DNA of 64,000 bases from Incurvaria masculella. Lineage: Eukaryota; Arthropoda; Insecta; Lepidoptera; Incurvariidae. The stretch lies in NCBI GenBank assembly GCA_946894095.1, contig OX335649.1, positions 10,620,001 through 10,684,000 on the forward strand, in the 5' to 3' direction. How positions within the stretch are numbered: the first letter of the stretch is position 1; each line of letters begins with the position of its first letter. Below, one piece after another: positions 1 through 11,200 of this stretch. The position numbers were made by a program, and so were the translations under genes. Below the pieces are notes generated by a model. That model did not search any database and was not told the origin of the DNA. It worked only from the letters and a program-made list of their open reading frames with translations.

Positions 1-210
1 CCGAGTTATATGCAAGACACCCAAACACTGTATTTGACACCGAAATGCCAGTCAAGGTAATACGGGCTCTCTAAAAAACAATTAGAAAAGATTTGCAAAT
101 ATTTTTTCTACATTCAGATTCCTTTCCTAGACACATGCGCTCGGCAAATGGCATGGTGTCTATCTAAACCGAGCCGTCTACTACGAGGGTTCAATATCAA
201 TCAGTTATAG
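1..210 (+). CDS. 3' end of an unrecognised plus-strand gene (two exons)
   Basis: The first exon runs in from the left edge to 56, with complete codons from position 3, and ends at a GTAATA donor. A 61-bp intron (57-117) with a pyrimidine-rich stretch and a TTCAG acceptor follows. The last exon, 118-210, encodes 30 residues and stops at TAG 208-210. The frame is continuous across the splice (18 codons, then 30). The C-terminus contains LDTCARQMAW and ends GFNINQL. I do not recognise the protein. It is convergent with RUVBL1 and, because RUVBL1 exon 4 is not found to its right, probably lies inside RUVBL1 intron 3. Confidence 0.55.
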
Positions 211-2885
<2,675 letters not shown>

Positions 2886-3013
2886 TGTTATATTTCAGAC
2901 TTTGAGAATAAAATAGTACTTTCTGTAAAGAATCTCGTTTTTATTCAGCAACATGACACAAGTGACAGCTACCGTTTTTACAGCACTTTATGTCGGTTCC
3001 TCAATATATAACA
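2886..3013 (-). repeat. Gypsy-1 3' LTR
   Basis: 128 bp, TGTTATA...TATAACA. I see no difference from 6994-7121. Confidence 0.93.
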
Positions 3014-3061
3014 CATTTCCCTTTCTACATAAAGTAATTTCTTAATTAACCATCAATAAAA

Positions 3062-6000
3062 TTAAAGGTTAAGCCTATCAGGAGGCTTGACTATTCTGGC
3101 TGATCTCCTTAATGGAGTAGGTTCTGGAATGTCTATGACATCAGCGTTAAGTGCAACCGAGTCGTTAGCGTACTCATCATGAATTTCTTGATCTGGCTGA
3201 TTAATAAAGTAGCCATCAAGTGCTGGGACACCAATATCCAGGTCTGGCGATACCGCGAAATCATCCGTTTCCAAAGAACTTGGCCTCATGGAATCCGCAT
3301 GGTATTGTTTAATTGTGCCATTCGTTTCCACTAAATAATTAACACTGCTTAAAATTTTGACTACCTTGCCTTCTAACCAGCCTTTTCCTGTTTGCAAATT
3401 TTTACACAATACAGATTGTCCTACTTTAAACAATGTTCTCTTTTGTATTATATAATTTTGCGTATGTCTTACTACATTATTAGGCTTCAAAATATTAAAT
3501 CTAGTTCTAGGCTTTTGTTTAAAAATTAACTCATTGGGAGTAACCCCCGTGCAATTTGGAGCATTTCTATAAAAGAACAAAAAGTTTTGAAGCATCATTT
3601 CCTTGGAAAGTTTACAATTGTTGTCATCCAATTGTTTACACAAATGCTTCTTTACTGTCTGTACACTTCGTTCGGCTATGCCATTCGATTGTGGATGATA
3701 TGGAGGCGTCTTAATTGGCCTTATATCATTTGCTTGTAAAAACTTCGTAAACTCTTCCGAAGAAAAGGGTGGACCATTGTCACTGACAATCTCCATAGGC
3801 AGTCCGACAATCGCAAATGTTTTGCAAAGTTTCAATATCGTCTGTGAAGCAGAAGTACCTGACATAATATGTATATCAAGCCATTTTGTCCTTGTATCGA
3901 GTAAAAGTAAATATGTTGTGTTATCTTTATGGAAAAAGTCAATGTGAAATCTCTGAAAATTCACATTGGTCTTAGCCCAAGGAACCAATGGAACGCTATT
4001 GGTAAAGTTTTGTTGTAGCTGACAAATTTTACACTTAGAAATCAGGTTTTCTACATCATTCCCAATGTTGGGCCACCAGCAATAATTACGAATTAACATT
4101 TTAGTGTTGACTATACCCATATGAGCTTCATGGAATAGAGCCAATACCTGGTTTCGTAAATTGTTTGGAATTATCACTCTATTACCCCACATGATACAGT
4201 TCTGGTCAACGGAAAGTTCTGATCTTTTATAAAAATATGGTTTTATATTTTCTTGTCTCATGTGATCTGGCCAACCTCTCAATATAAAGTCATAAACTTT
4301 ACACAATTCCGCATCTTTTCGAGTATGTATGGCTATTTCCTTGCTCGATAATGGAATACTTTCATCAAAGGAAAAAAAGTTTATATTTTCACATTCCACG
4401 TCATTTTCAATTGGTAACGGTAACCTCGAAAGTGCATCCGCATTACCTATTGATATACCCTTTCTGTATTCAATATCATAGTTATATCCTGATAAAATAA
4501 CTGCCCATCTTATGAGCCGACTGGCCGCGGTTGCAGGAATTCCTTTATTTTTATCAAATATGGCTTTAAGCGGTTGATGATCAGTAACTAAAATGAATTT
4601 CCGTCCTATTAAAAATTTATGAAATTTTTTCACAGCTAAAATTATTGCTAACGCTTCCTTCTCGATTTGTGAGTAGTTCTTTTGAGCCTCGTTGAGTGTA
4701 CTTGATGCGAAATATATAGGTTCACTGTTGATCCTATGACTGAGCACAGCCCCTACCCCATAACTACTTGCATCGGAAGTTACGTAGAGCTCACTTTTTG
4801 AATTATAAGGTACGAGCAAATTATTCTCTTGAAGGAGCAACTTACTAGATTCAAAGGATTTTTGACAATCTGAAGTCCATACAAATTTCGTATCCTTAGT
4901 CAACAGTTTATAAAGGGGTAACAGGGTCTCTGTTATATTAGGCAAAAACTTCCTGTAATAGTTCAAAAGTCCCAAATATGCTTGTAGCTTAGAAACTGAA
5001 TCGGGCACAGGTGCATTGCTAATAGCATCTAACTTTGACTTCATTGGGTGTAACCCAGATGCATTTACTGTGTGCCCCAAAAAATCTATTTCACTTTCGA
5101 AGAATTTACATTTATCAAAATTAAGACGAATATTGTAGTACACTAACCGTTCCAAAACTTGGTACAGCCTTTTGTTACAGGCGTTTATCTCTTGGTCAAC
5201 TATCACAATATCATCAAGATAACAATACACATTCTCTATTCCTTGTAAAACTCTATCCATCACAGATTGGAATATCGATGGAGCACTTGAAACCCCAAAT
5301 TGCAAACGGTTTGGTTCAAAAAGGCCCATGTGTGTATTAATAGTTAGGTACTCTTTTGATCTTGCATCTAAACGTAGCTGTTGATAAGCACCGGAAAGAT
5401 CTAAAACGCAAAATACTTTACCACCATTTATCGCAGTTAATATATCTTCTGGAACAGGGAGAGGGTAACGCTCTAAATCCAATACTTTATTGACAGTTAC
5501 CTTATAGTCTACACAAAGTCGTATATTACCATCCTTCTTTGGTACGATGACTAATGGGCTACCCCATTCACTGAACCGAACCTTCTTAATTATTCCAGCC
5601 TTCTCTAAACTTACAAGCTCTTCTTCAACTTTTGACCTCAATGCGTACAGTACAACATAAGGCTTGCGAAACAATGGTGCTGTATTTTCTTTTAGTCTTA
5701 AATTTGCTATAAACATGTTTATGCTGGATGACCTGTCCAGTGTAAACAATTCACTGAATTTCTCTCTTAATGCTGACATTACTTCTTTAGTTCTAACAGC
5801 TGAATTATCTTGATGAGTTAATGACTTAATTACATCCTTTTTTGGCTTAAAAATATCCATCCACTCAGGAAAGAAAACATTTAACCAATCCCTGCCTATC
5901 AGAGCTACAAAAGACTCTTTCGACTCTATGACCACTAACTCTAAAATAATCTTTTTCTTATTCAGTTCCACATTTACTGTTGATACTCCCAAAACCTGTA

Positions 6001-6121
6001 ACTTGTCACCAGTTACTGACTTTAACTTGTAATTCACTGGACTTAAAGGCTTACCAGGAAATAATTTGGTATACTCTTGAGCTGACATAAGAGTTCTACA
6101 CGCACCCGTATCTATTTCCAT
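3062..6121 (-). CDS. Gypsy-1 Pol (protease, RT, RNase H, integrase)
   Basis: 1019 residues from the first Met, but the protease strand starts upstream, directly after the gag stop. The protease active site is IDTGA (residues 3-7). Reverse transcriptase spans about 150-340, with YLDD near 301. RNase H (about 440-560) contains TSDASS, EKEALAI, TDHQPL and NADALSRL. Integrase has an HHCC zinc finger (HEAHMG ... CKICQ), then the catalytic Asp in HIDFF, SDNGPP and the Glu region of HPQSNGIAERSVQ. A C-terminal tail ends with a basic RRSARIVKPP motif. No frame break is visible, so the polyprotein looks functional. Confidence 0.93.
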   Translation of the reverse strand: MEIDTGACRTLMSAQEYTKLFPGKPLSPVNYKLKSVTGDKLQVLGVSTVNVELNKKKIILELVVIESKESFVALIGRDWLNVFFPEWMDIFKPKKDVIKSLTHQDNSAVRTKEVMSALREKFSELFTLDRSSSINMFIANLRLKENTAPLFRKPYVVLYALRSKVEEELVSLEKAGIIKKVRFSEWGSPLVIVPKKDGNIRLCVDYKVTVNKVLDLERYPLPVPEDILTAINGGKVFCVLDLSGAYQQLRLDARSKEYLTINTHMGLFEPNRLQFGVSSAPSIFQSVMDRVLQGIENVYCYLDDIVIVDQEINACNKRLYQVLERLVYYNIRLNFDKCKFFESEIDFLGHTVNASGLHPMKSKLDAISNAPVPDSVSKLQAYLGLLNYYRKFLPNITETLLPLYKLLTKDTKFVWTSDCQKSFESSKLLLQENNLLVPYNSKSELYVTSDASSYGVGAVLSHRINSEPIYFASSTLNEAQKNYSQIEKEALAIILAVKKFHKFLIGRKFILVTDHQPLKAIFDKNKGIPATAASRLIRWAVILSGYNYDIEYRKGISIGNADALSRLPLPIENDVECENINFFSFDESIPLSSKEIAIHTRKDAELCKVYDFILRGWPDHMRQENIKPYFYKRSELSVDQNCIMWGNRVIIPNNLRNQVLALFHEAHMGIVNTKMLIRNYCWWPNIGNDVENLISKCKICQLQQNFTNSVPLVPWAKTNVNFQRFHIDFFHKDNTTYLLLLDTRTKWLDIHIMSGTSASQTILKLCKTFAIVGLPMEIVSDNGPPFSSEEFTKFLQANDIRPIKTPPYHPQSNGIAERSVQTVKKHLCKQLDDNNCKLSKEMMLQNFLFFYRNAPNCTGVTPNELIFKQKPRTRFNILKPNNVVRHTQNYIIQKRTLFKVGQSVLCKNLQTGKGWLEGKVVKILSSVNYLVETNGTIKQYHADSMRPSSLETDDFAVSPDLDIGVPALDGYFINQPDQEIHDEYANDSVALNADVIDIPEPTPLRRSARIVKPPDRLNL

Positions 6122-6145
6122 ATATACAAGAACTCCATCTAGTCA
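6122..6145 (-). promoter_or_regulatory. probable stop-codon readthrough site between gag and pol (UGA CUAG)
   Basis: On the minus strand gag ends ATG ATG ACT TTG TGA, immediately followed by CTA GAT GGA GTT CTT and then pol in the same frame. There is no frameshift between them. UGA-CUA(G) is an established leaky-stop context in several viruses and animal genes. The seven codons after the stop plus the first Met complete the hydrophobic strand that precedes the protease DTGA site, so pol is better read as a readthrough product than as a separate start. Confidence 0.75.
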
Positions 6146-6952
6146 CAAAGTCATCATGTGTGGATCAGCACCGCCGACACGAGCCACGGTCACTTCCAGC
6201 TCTGGTTCATCTTGTTTTGATCCTGACACTTGGTCGTCTGGGTTCTGAATAAAGCGCACTTTTTGCTCAGTACACTTTAGTGCTAAATGCCCATACTTGT
6301 TGCACCGATAGCATTTCCAACTCTTGACTGGACACGTTTTCACAGGGTGCAAGCGTCCACATCTCCAACACGTTGCGTGTTTTACGTCTATTACCCTGTT
6401 TGCTGAATTATTTTCGATGTTCGAGAATTCATTCATATGTATGAGATGTTGCTCAACTTCTGCGCTTTCTAAATTTATTGCAATGACGCATGCTTTTGAA
6501 AAAGTCACATCTTCTCCCACTAACAGACGTCGTTGAATACTTTTGTTCTTGAGACCACATATAAGTTTATCCCGCAGTGCCTGCTCCAAAAAAGTACCAA
6601 ATTCACAAGTTCCTGACATTTTCTTAATTTTTAGAATATACTCATTAACTGTCTCCTCTCCTTGTGTGTATTTGTAAAACTTAAATCTTTCGGAAATCAC
6701 CAACTTCTTCGGACAAAATTGTTTCAGAAGTGCTTCCTCTATTTCATTGTATGTCTTGCTTGCAGGCAACTCTGGTGATAATAACTGTTTTAGAACTCCA
6801 TACGCGTATGGACCCAGCAGCGTCAGAAATAGCGATACTTTCTTTTCGGTTGTTACATCGTTTACTCGTACTAACTGTTCAAACCGTTCCACGTAGCAAG
6901 CGAAATCATCACCTTCTTTAAACTGTTCGATTGCTCCCACTAATGCCGACAT
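6143..6952 (-). CDS. Gypsy-1 Gag (capsid and nucleocapsid)
   Basis: 269 residues. The first 180 or so are a Ty3/Gypsy capsid (retrotransposon gag) domain with QFKEGDDFACYVERFEQ and a LTLLGPYAYGVL stretch. Two zinc knuckles follow near residues 195-226: CWRCGRLHPVKTC (a shortened spacing) and CYRCNKYGHLALKC (classical CCHC). The protein packages element RNA into particles. The frame ends at a TGA, 6145-6143, and pol continues in the same frame beyond it. Confidence 0.9.
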   Translation of the reverse strand: MSALVGAIEQFKEGDDFACYVERFEQLVRVNDVTTEKKVSLFLTLLGPYAYGVLKQLLSPELPASKTYNEIEEALLKQFCPKKLVISERFKFYKYTQGEETVNEYILKIKKMSGTCEFGTFLEQALRDKLICGLKNKSIQRRLLVGEDVTFSKACVIAINLESAEVEQHLIHMNEFSNIENNSANRVIDVKHATCWRCGRLHPVKTCPVKSWKCYRCNKYGHLALKCTEQKVRFIQNPDDQVSGSKQDEPELEVTVARVGGADPHMMTL

Positions 6953-6993
6953 GACGCTTTTTTATCGGTGGATTCGTTTTTTCTCGTCGCCAA

Positions 6994-7121
6994 TGTTATA
7001 TTTCAGACTTTGAGAATAAAATAGTACTTTCTGTAAAGAATCTCGTTTTTATTCAGCAACATGACACAAGTGACAGCTACCGTTTTTACAGCACTTTATG
7101 TCGGTTCCTCAATATATAACA
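6994..7121 (-). repeat. Gypsy-1 5' LTR
   Basis: 128 bp copy of 2886-3013, followed on the minus strand by TT and the primer binding site. The gag start is only about 40 bp further on. Confidence 0.93.
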
Positions 7122-7142
7122 CTGTGGATGTGGTGAAGTAAA

Positions 7143-7290
7143 TATTATAACAAACAACCAAAGAGTTAGGAGAAATCTCTGATCCTCTTTCTGGAATACG
7201 CAAACAACATATCATGGGCTGTATTCGGGCAACATACTATGAGCCTTTCGGTGCAAGAAGGAGCAAAAAATATCGTTTCGGCATAGAACG
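7143..7290 (+). repeat. diverged dispersed repeat, copy 2
   Basis: Partner of 2466-2585, with about 35 bp more in the middle (around 7205-7240). Confidence 0.6.
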
Positions 7291-7382
7291 GTTTGGAATC
7301 ACTCATAATCATTCCTTTTTACTCCACCTCTCCGAAGTGGAACACGGGACCGGAGCAAGATCTGTCAACTGTCAATTTTGAA

Positions 7383-7421
7383 GTGGGTCATCAACTCAAT
7401 GTGGGCGAGTTGATGACCCAC
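7383..7421. repeat. perfect 15-bp inverted repeat, 9-nt loop
   Basis: GTGGGTCATCAACTC (7383-7397) and its exact reverse complement (7407-7421) flank AATGTGGGC. It lies about 630 bp upstream of the IPO13 start. Confidence 0.9.
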
Positions 7422-7714
7422 GTTTTGAATTCCTTATCGATTGGAAATCAGTTGGGTTTTTTAATAAATTTAAATATAAATTGCTTGATTATGCGCGTTT
7501 ACCTTAGGAGATTCGAAGAATTTTAGTTCATGTAATGTCAAAGTGACGTTCATCTCTGCACTTTTTTCGTTATGGCGTTCGGACAGGAACGTTGCTCTGA
7601 GCAGTTCTGCACGATTTAGGTTAGGTCTATAAAGGACTGTACGGGGCGAGATGGAATCATCTTTGCCCGAACCAATCAACGGTATAAATAAATTATGCTC
7701 TTGCTTATCAAGTG

Positions 7715-7795
7715 CGTCGCCAGAAAGCAGTGGTTCCGTACCGCTGAGTGCCGGAAGGACTGGAGAAACATTGGAGAGGCGTATGCCCAGCATTG
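7715..7795 (+). mobile_element. RTE-like LINE 3' coding end, truncated
   Basis: About 80 bp matching, in the opposite orientation, the end of the LINE fragment at 8695-9182 (shared block AAAGCAGTGGTTCCGTACCG and GGAGAGGCGTATG.CCAGCA). Only the last codons of the element remain. Confidence 0.7.
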
Positions 7796-8053
7796 AGTGA
7801 GTTACAGGATTATTCTGTGTCCATCCTTCCAACTATCCGTCAAATGTCTGTCTGTGGTTTCGGTATTTATCTTCTGTGCATCGAACCCTCGCTCAACCAC
7901 CGGGTGCTTCGGTGGAGAAGTTTTAACTTATTGTGTGACCATGGGGCATCTAGCTTACTTTTGGGCTATGGCTATGTTAAGTTTTTTGGTGAAATAGACA
8001 ATAAAGTGAGCTAATTACTGTTTCTGTTCTGCATCGGCATCTATGCGCTCACG

Positions 8054-8206
8054 ATGGAATACACAGCTGCAAATCTTGAGTATGCGGTTTCGGTTTTCTA
8101 CAACTGCGAGGCTAACGAACGCACGCAAGCACACCAGTGGTTGACCACAGCGCAGCGCTGTCCAGAGGCATGGAGCTTCGTATGGGAGCTTCTTCAATCT
8201 CACAAG
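8054..8206 (+). CDS. IPO13: IPO13 exon 1
   Basis: 51 codons from ATG 8054, with a stop in frame upstream. It encodes MEYTAANLEYAV...HQWLTTAQ, equivalent to the first HEAT repeat of IPO13. It ends CACAAG followed by GCATGC, so the intron appears to use a GC donor; the nearest GT would add unconserved residues. Confidence 0.88.
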
Positions 8207-11200
8207 GCATGCTTCAATCTTTTATTGTTGGATTTTCTGGTTACTTCAGTAGTACTGTTTTTTGTTTTTCAAGTGCTGCACGATTCTGCTAATGATGCCT
8301 AAAATATTTAGCTGTACATTTTTGACGCAAATTTTGCCAGTAATAGGTAAAAAAAAAATATTTTCCGTAAATACTTAATATAATTTTATCCTCCGTAGTA
8401 AACTAACTTTAAATTAATTTTTAGGGCACCGAAGTTCAGTTTTTCGCAGCAACGACTCTGCACACCAAGTTGCTGAGGTGCTGGAACGAGGTCCCTCCCG
8501 AGAACTACGAAGAGCTGAAATCTAAAATCCTGGAAGCGATACTCGCCTTCTGCAATGGACCCAAGATCGTATTAAACAGACTATGCATCAGTGTGAGTTT
8601 ATTAATCCGTGAACTCGGTATGAACTGCGAAATGTATGCCATAACCAACCATTGTCCAAAGAGAGATACTTCTTTTTCTACTTCAGTCAGTCAGTCAGTC
8701 AGCGTGTTTGCGTCCACTGCTGGACATACGCCTCTCCAATTTTCCTCCAGTCCTCCCGGCCTTCAGCGGTACGGAACCACTGCTTTCCGCCAACGCACTT
8801 GATGTCGTCGTCCCACCTGGCAGATGGTATTCCCACACTCCACTTTCCTGTCCACGGCCGCCAGTGTAGAACACGGTTACTCCAACGTTGTCGTCTCTTC
8901 GGCTGACATGACCAGCCCACTGCCACTTGAGCTTAGCCACCCGGTGTCCAATATCGACTACTTTGGTACGTCGGCGGATTGCCTCGTTGCGCACCATATC
9001 CCGTAGCGATATTCCCAGCATGTCTCTCTCCATTGATCGCTAGGCAACTTTCAACCTTTGGACAACGGTGACCGTCAGAGTCCACGTTTCACATCCGTAC
9101 GTCATACCCGGGAGGTGGCACTGGTCATATATTCCGATCTTGAAATTTTGCGCAAGGTCAGACCTTAGAGCGTATTTAATTTTGTTCCGTATTAAATACT
9201 TCACAAATTTGTTTATTACAAATTCATCTTGGTGGCACATTTCTTTCCAAACTTTTCGTTAGTTATACTTTCATATTTTTTTATTAGATAGAAAAAGGAC
9301 TGTCATACTACTGGAATGATGCGTGCTAACTGAGATGAACGATTTGGAGCCATCTTGGCTGCGAGTCAGTCAAGCAGTCCTCGTCATCACGCACTCGAAG
9401 CGCACGCGTGTTGTTCCGCAACCCAGCCGTCGATGCGTCGATATTCGATCTATTCAGCTGCGTTCCCACGGGACCAACCACAAGTATATTATTGCAACCT
9501 ATGGACCAGCAAGTGGGTGTACGTGTCGTGAACAACAAACGGACTCCAGGCGCTGGGAGAGTAGGAGAGCACCGAATCGGGAGTCAAGGTTGGTACGCAT
9601 GCTTGTCTGGAGTATACAGTCCAAAATCTATCAAAATACCGTACATAAATTTGGTCCTTTTCGCCAAATATAATTTTATTTTCGTTTCTAAAATAGTTTG
9701 TAAAGAATGTGCCGTTAATGATGTAAATTGTATCATTTGTCGTCTCTCGGTCTATACACGTAGCGAGATCAAATTGTTTTTATCCATATCATCATTACAT
9801 ACATTTTCTCAACACATTTTACACTTTGATTGATTCTGTTTTAAACTCTAATAAACTATTGCTTACACTAGGCCGCCATATCTACTTTACTCATCTGCAG
9901 TAACAGGTTACGATACATGTAGGTAACGTAGCATACATAGGCATTTCGTTCGTGGGTGAATATTTGAGTTCTTATCGCTGTCGCATTTAAATCATTCCGT
10001 TAAAATAAGTATTCATCCATTTCATTTCTTTTGATGGCACGTGTGGATAAGATTATCAAATAGTTACACGTAATATGTAACTACCTTCATATAGATCGTT
10101 GTCGAACTTGAAATTTTATAATCGTTTGCCCGAGTTAACTTTTTAAAGTTAACTTCAAATCCTATATTTTGTGGTCATATTTGTCGAATAATTGATTTTA
10201 AGACCACTTAATAAAAATGGAAAGACATTTGTTCGCCCGTGATGTAGTATTTAGTCAGTTAGAGGATTTATTACAACTTTCTAAAAGTAAGGACAAGGAG
10301 TTTAAATGTCGAATGAAAGATTTGCCTTCCATTCGGAAGGAATTTTTAACCGTTCAAGTGGAGATTGAAAAAGGGTTGTTTAAGGCGAAAACAATCGATA
10401 AAGATGAGCAACTGAAGGAAAGGAAAAGGTTTTCGGATTTGTATTATGCGATACAGATCGTTGTCGACGAAATTAAAATATCAGAACCTCGCTTAGTACA
10501 TGCTCCGTCGAGTATACATGAGTGTTGCACTTCAAATAACATAAAGTTGCCTCATTTACCTTTGCCAACATTCTCAGGAACTGTAACAGATTTCAATTCA
10601 TATTTTGATCTGTTCACCTCCCTTGTCCACGCCAATATAAATCTCTCGGACATTGAAAAATTTAGATACCTATTGTTGTCTTTGAAGGGAGAACCGCAGA
10701 ATCTTATAAAATCGATACCTGTGACATCGGAAAATTATGCAGGTGCTATCGAGATTCTAACGACCCGATACAGCAATCAGCGGATCATTGCAGCGAAACA
10801 TTTGGACAAAATTCTCGATATTGAACCGATCACCGGTAAAAACACTCAAACATTACGTAACATTTTGAACATTTATTACGAAAATGTTACTGCTTTAAAA
10901 ATGATGAAGTTTCCTGTAAATGAATGGAGTTTCATTCTACTGCAAATTCTTCTCAGAAAAATCGGTGCTGAAGTTAGGCGTCGTTTCGAGCTTAGTCTCA
11001 CAACTCCTTCAGACATTCCGAAAGTGTCAGAGCTTGTCGACTTTTTACAGAAGGATTTGTCAGCTAACGAAGTTATGCAAACGTCTGACATGCAAACAGA
11101 GCGCGAGCGCACGATACCTAAACGCACTAACCCGCCGCCGCCCAAGCGTGTGGCGGAGGCGAGCTTATGTGCTGGTCTATCGAAACCGAATAAAAGGTGC

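Larger units (their letters stand above)
2886..7121 (-). mobile_element. Gypsy-1: Ty3/Gypsy LTR retrotransposon, apparently intact
   Basis: The element is flanked by two 128-bp LTRs that look identical, each starting TGTTATA and ending TATAACA. In the minus orientation the 5' LTR is 6994-7121. A primer binding site starting TGGCGACGAG follows after two bases. The 3' LTR (2886-3013) is preceded by a purine tract, AGAAAGGGAAATG. Gag and pol are both open. If one more shared C is counted in the LTR, the flanks show a perfect 4-bp duplication TGTG (2882-2885 and 7123-7126). Identical LTRs and open frames suggest a recent insertion. It sits between the divergent RUVBL1 and IPO13 genes. Confidence 0.93.
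7122..8053 (+). promoter_or_regulatory. IPO13 upstream region
   Basis: 932 bp between Gypsy-1 and the IPO13 start codon. It holds a diverged repeat (7143-7290), a perfect 15-bp hairpin (7383-7421) and a LINE 3' end fragment (7715-7795). No convincing core promoter motif was identified. Confidence 0.4.
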
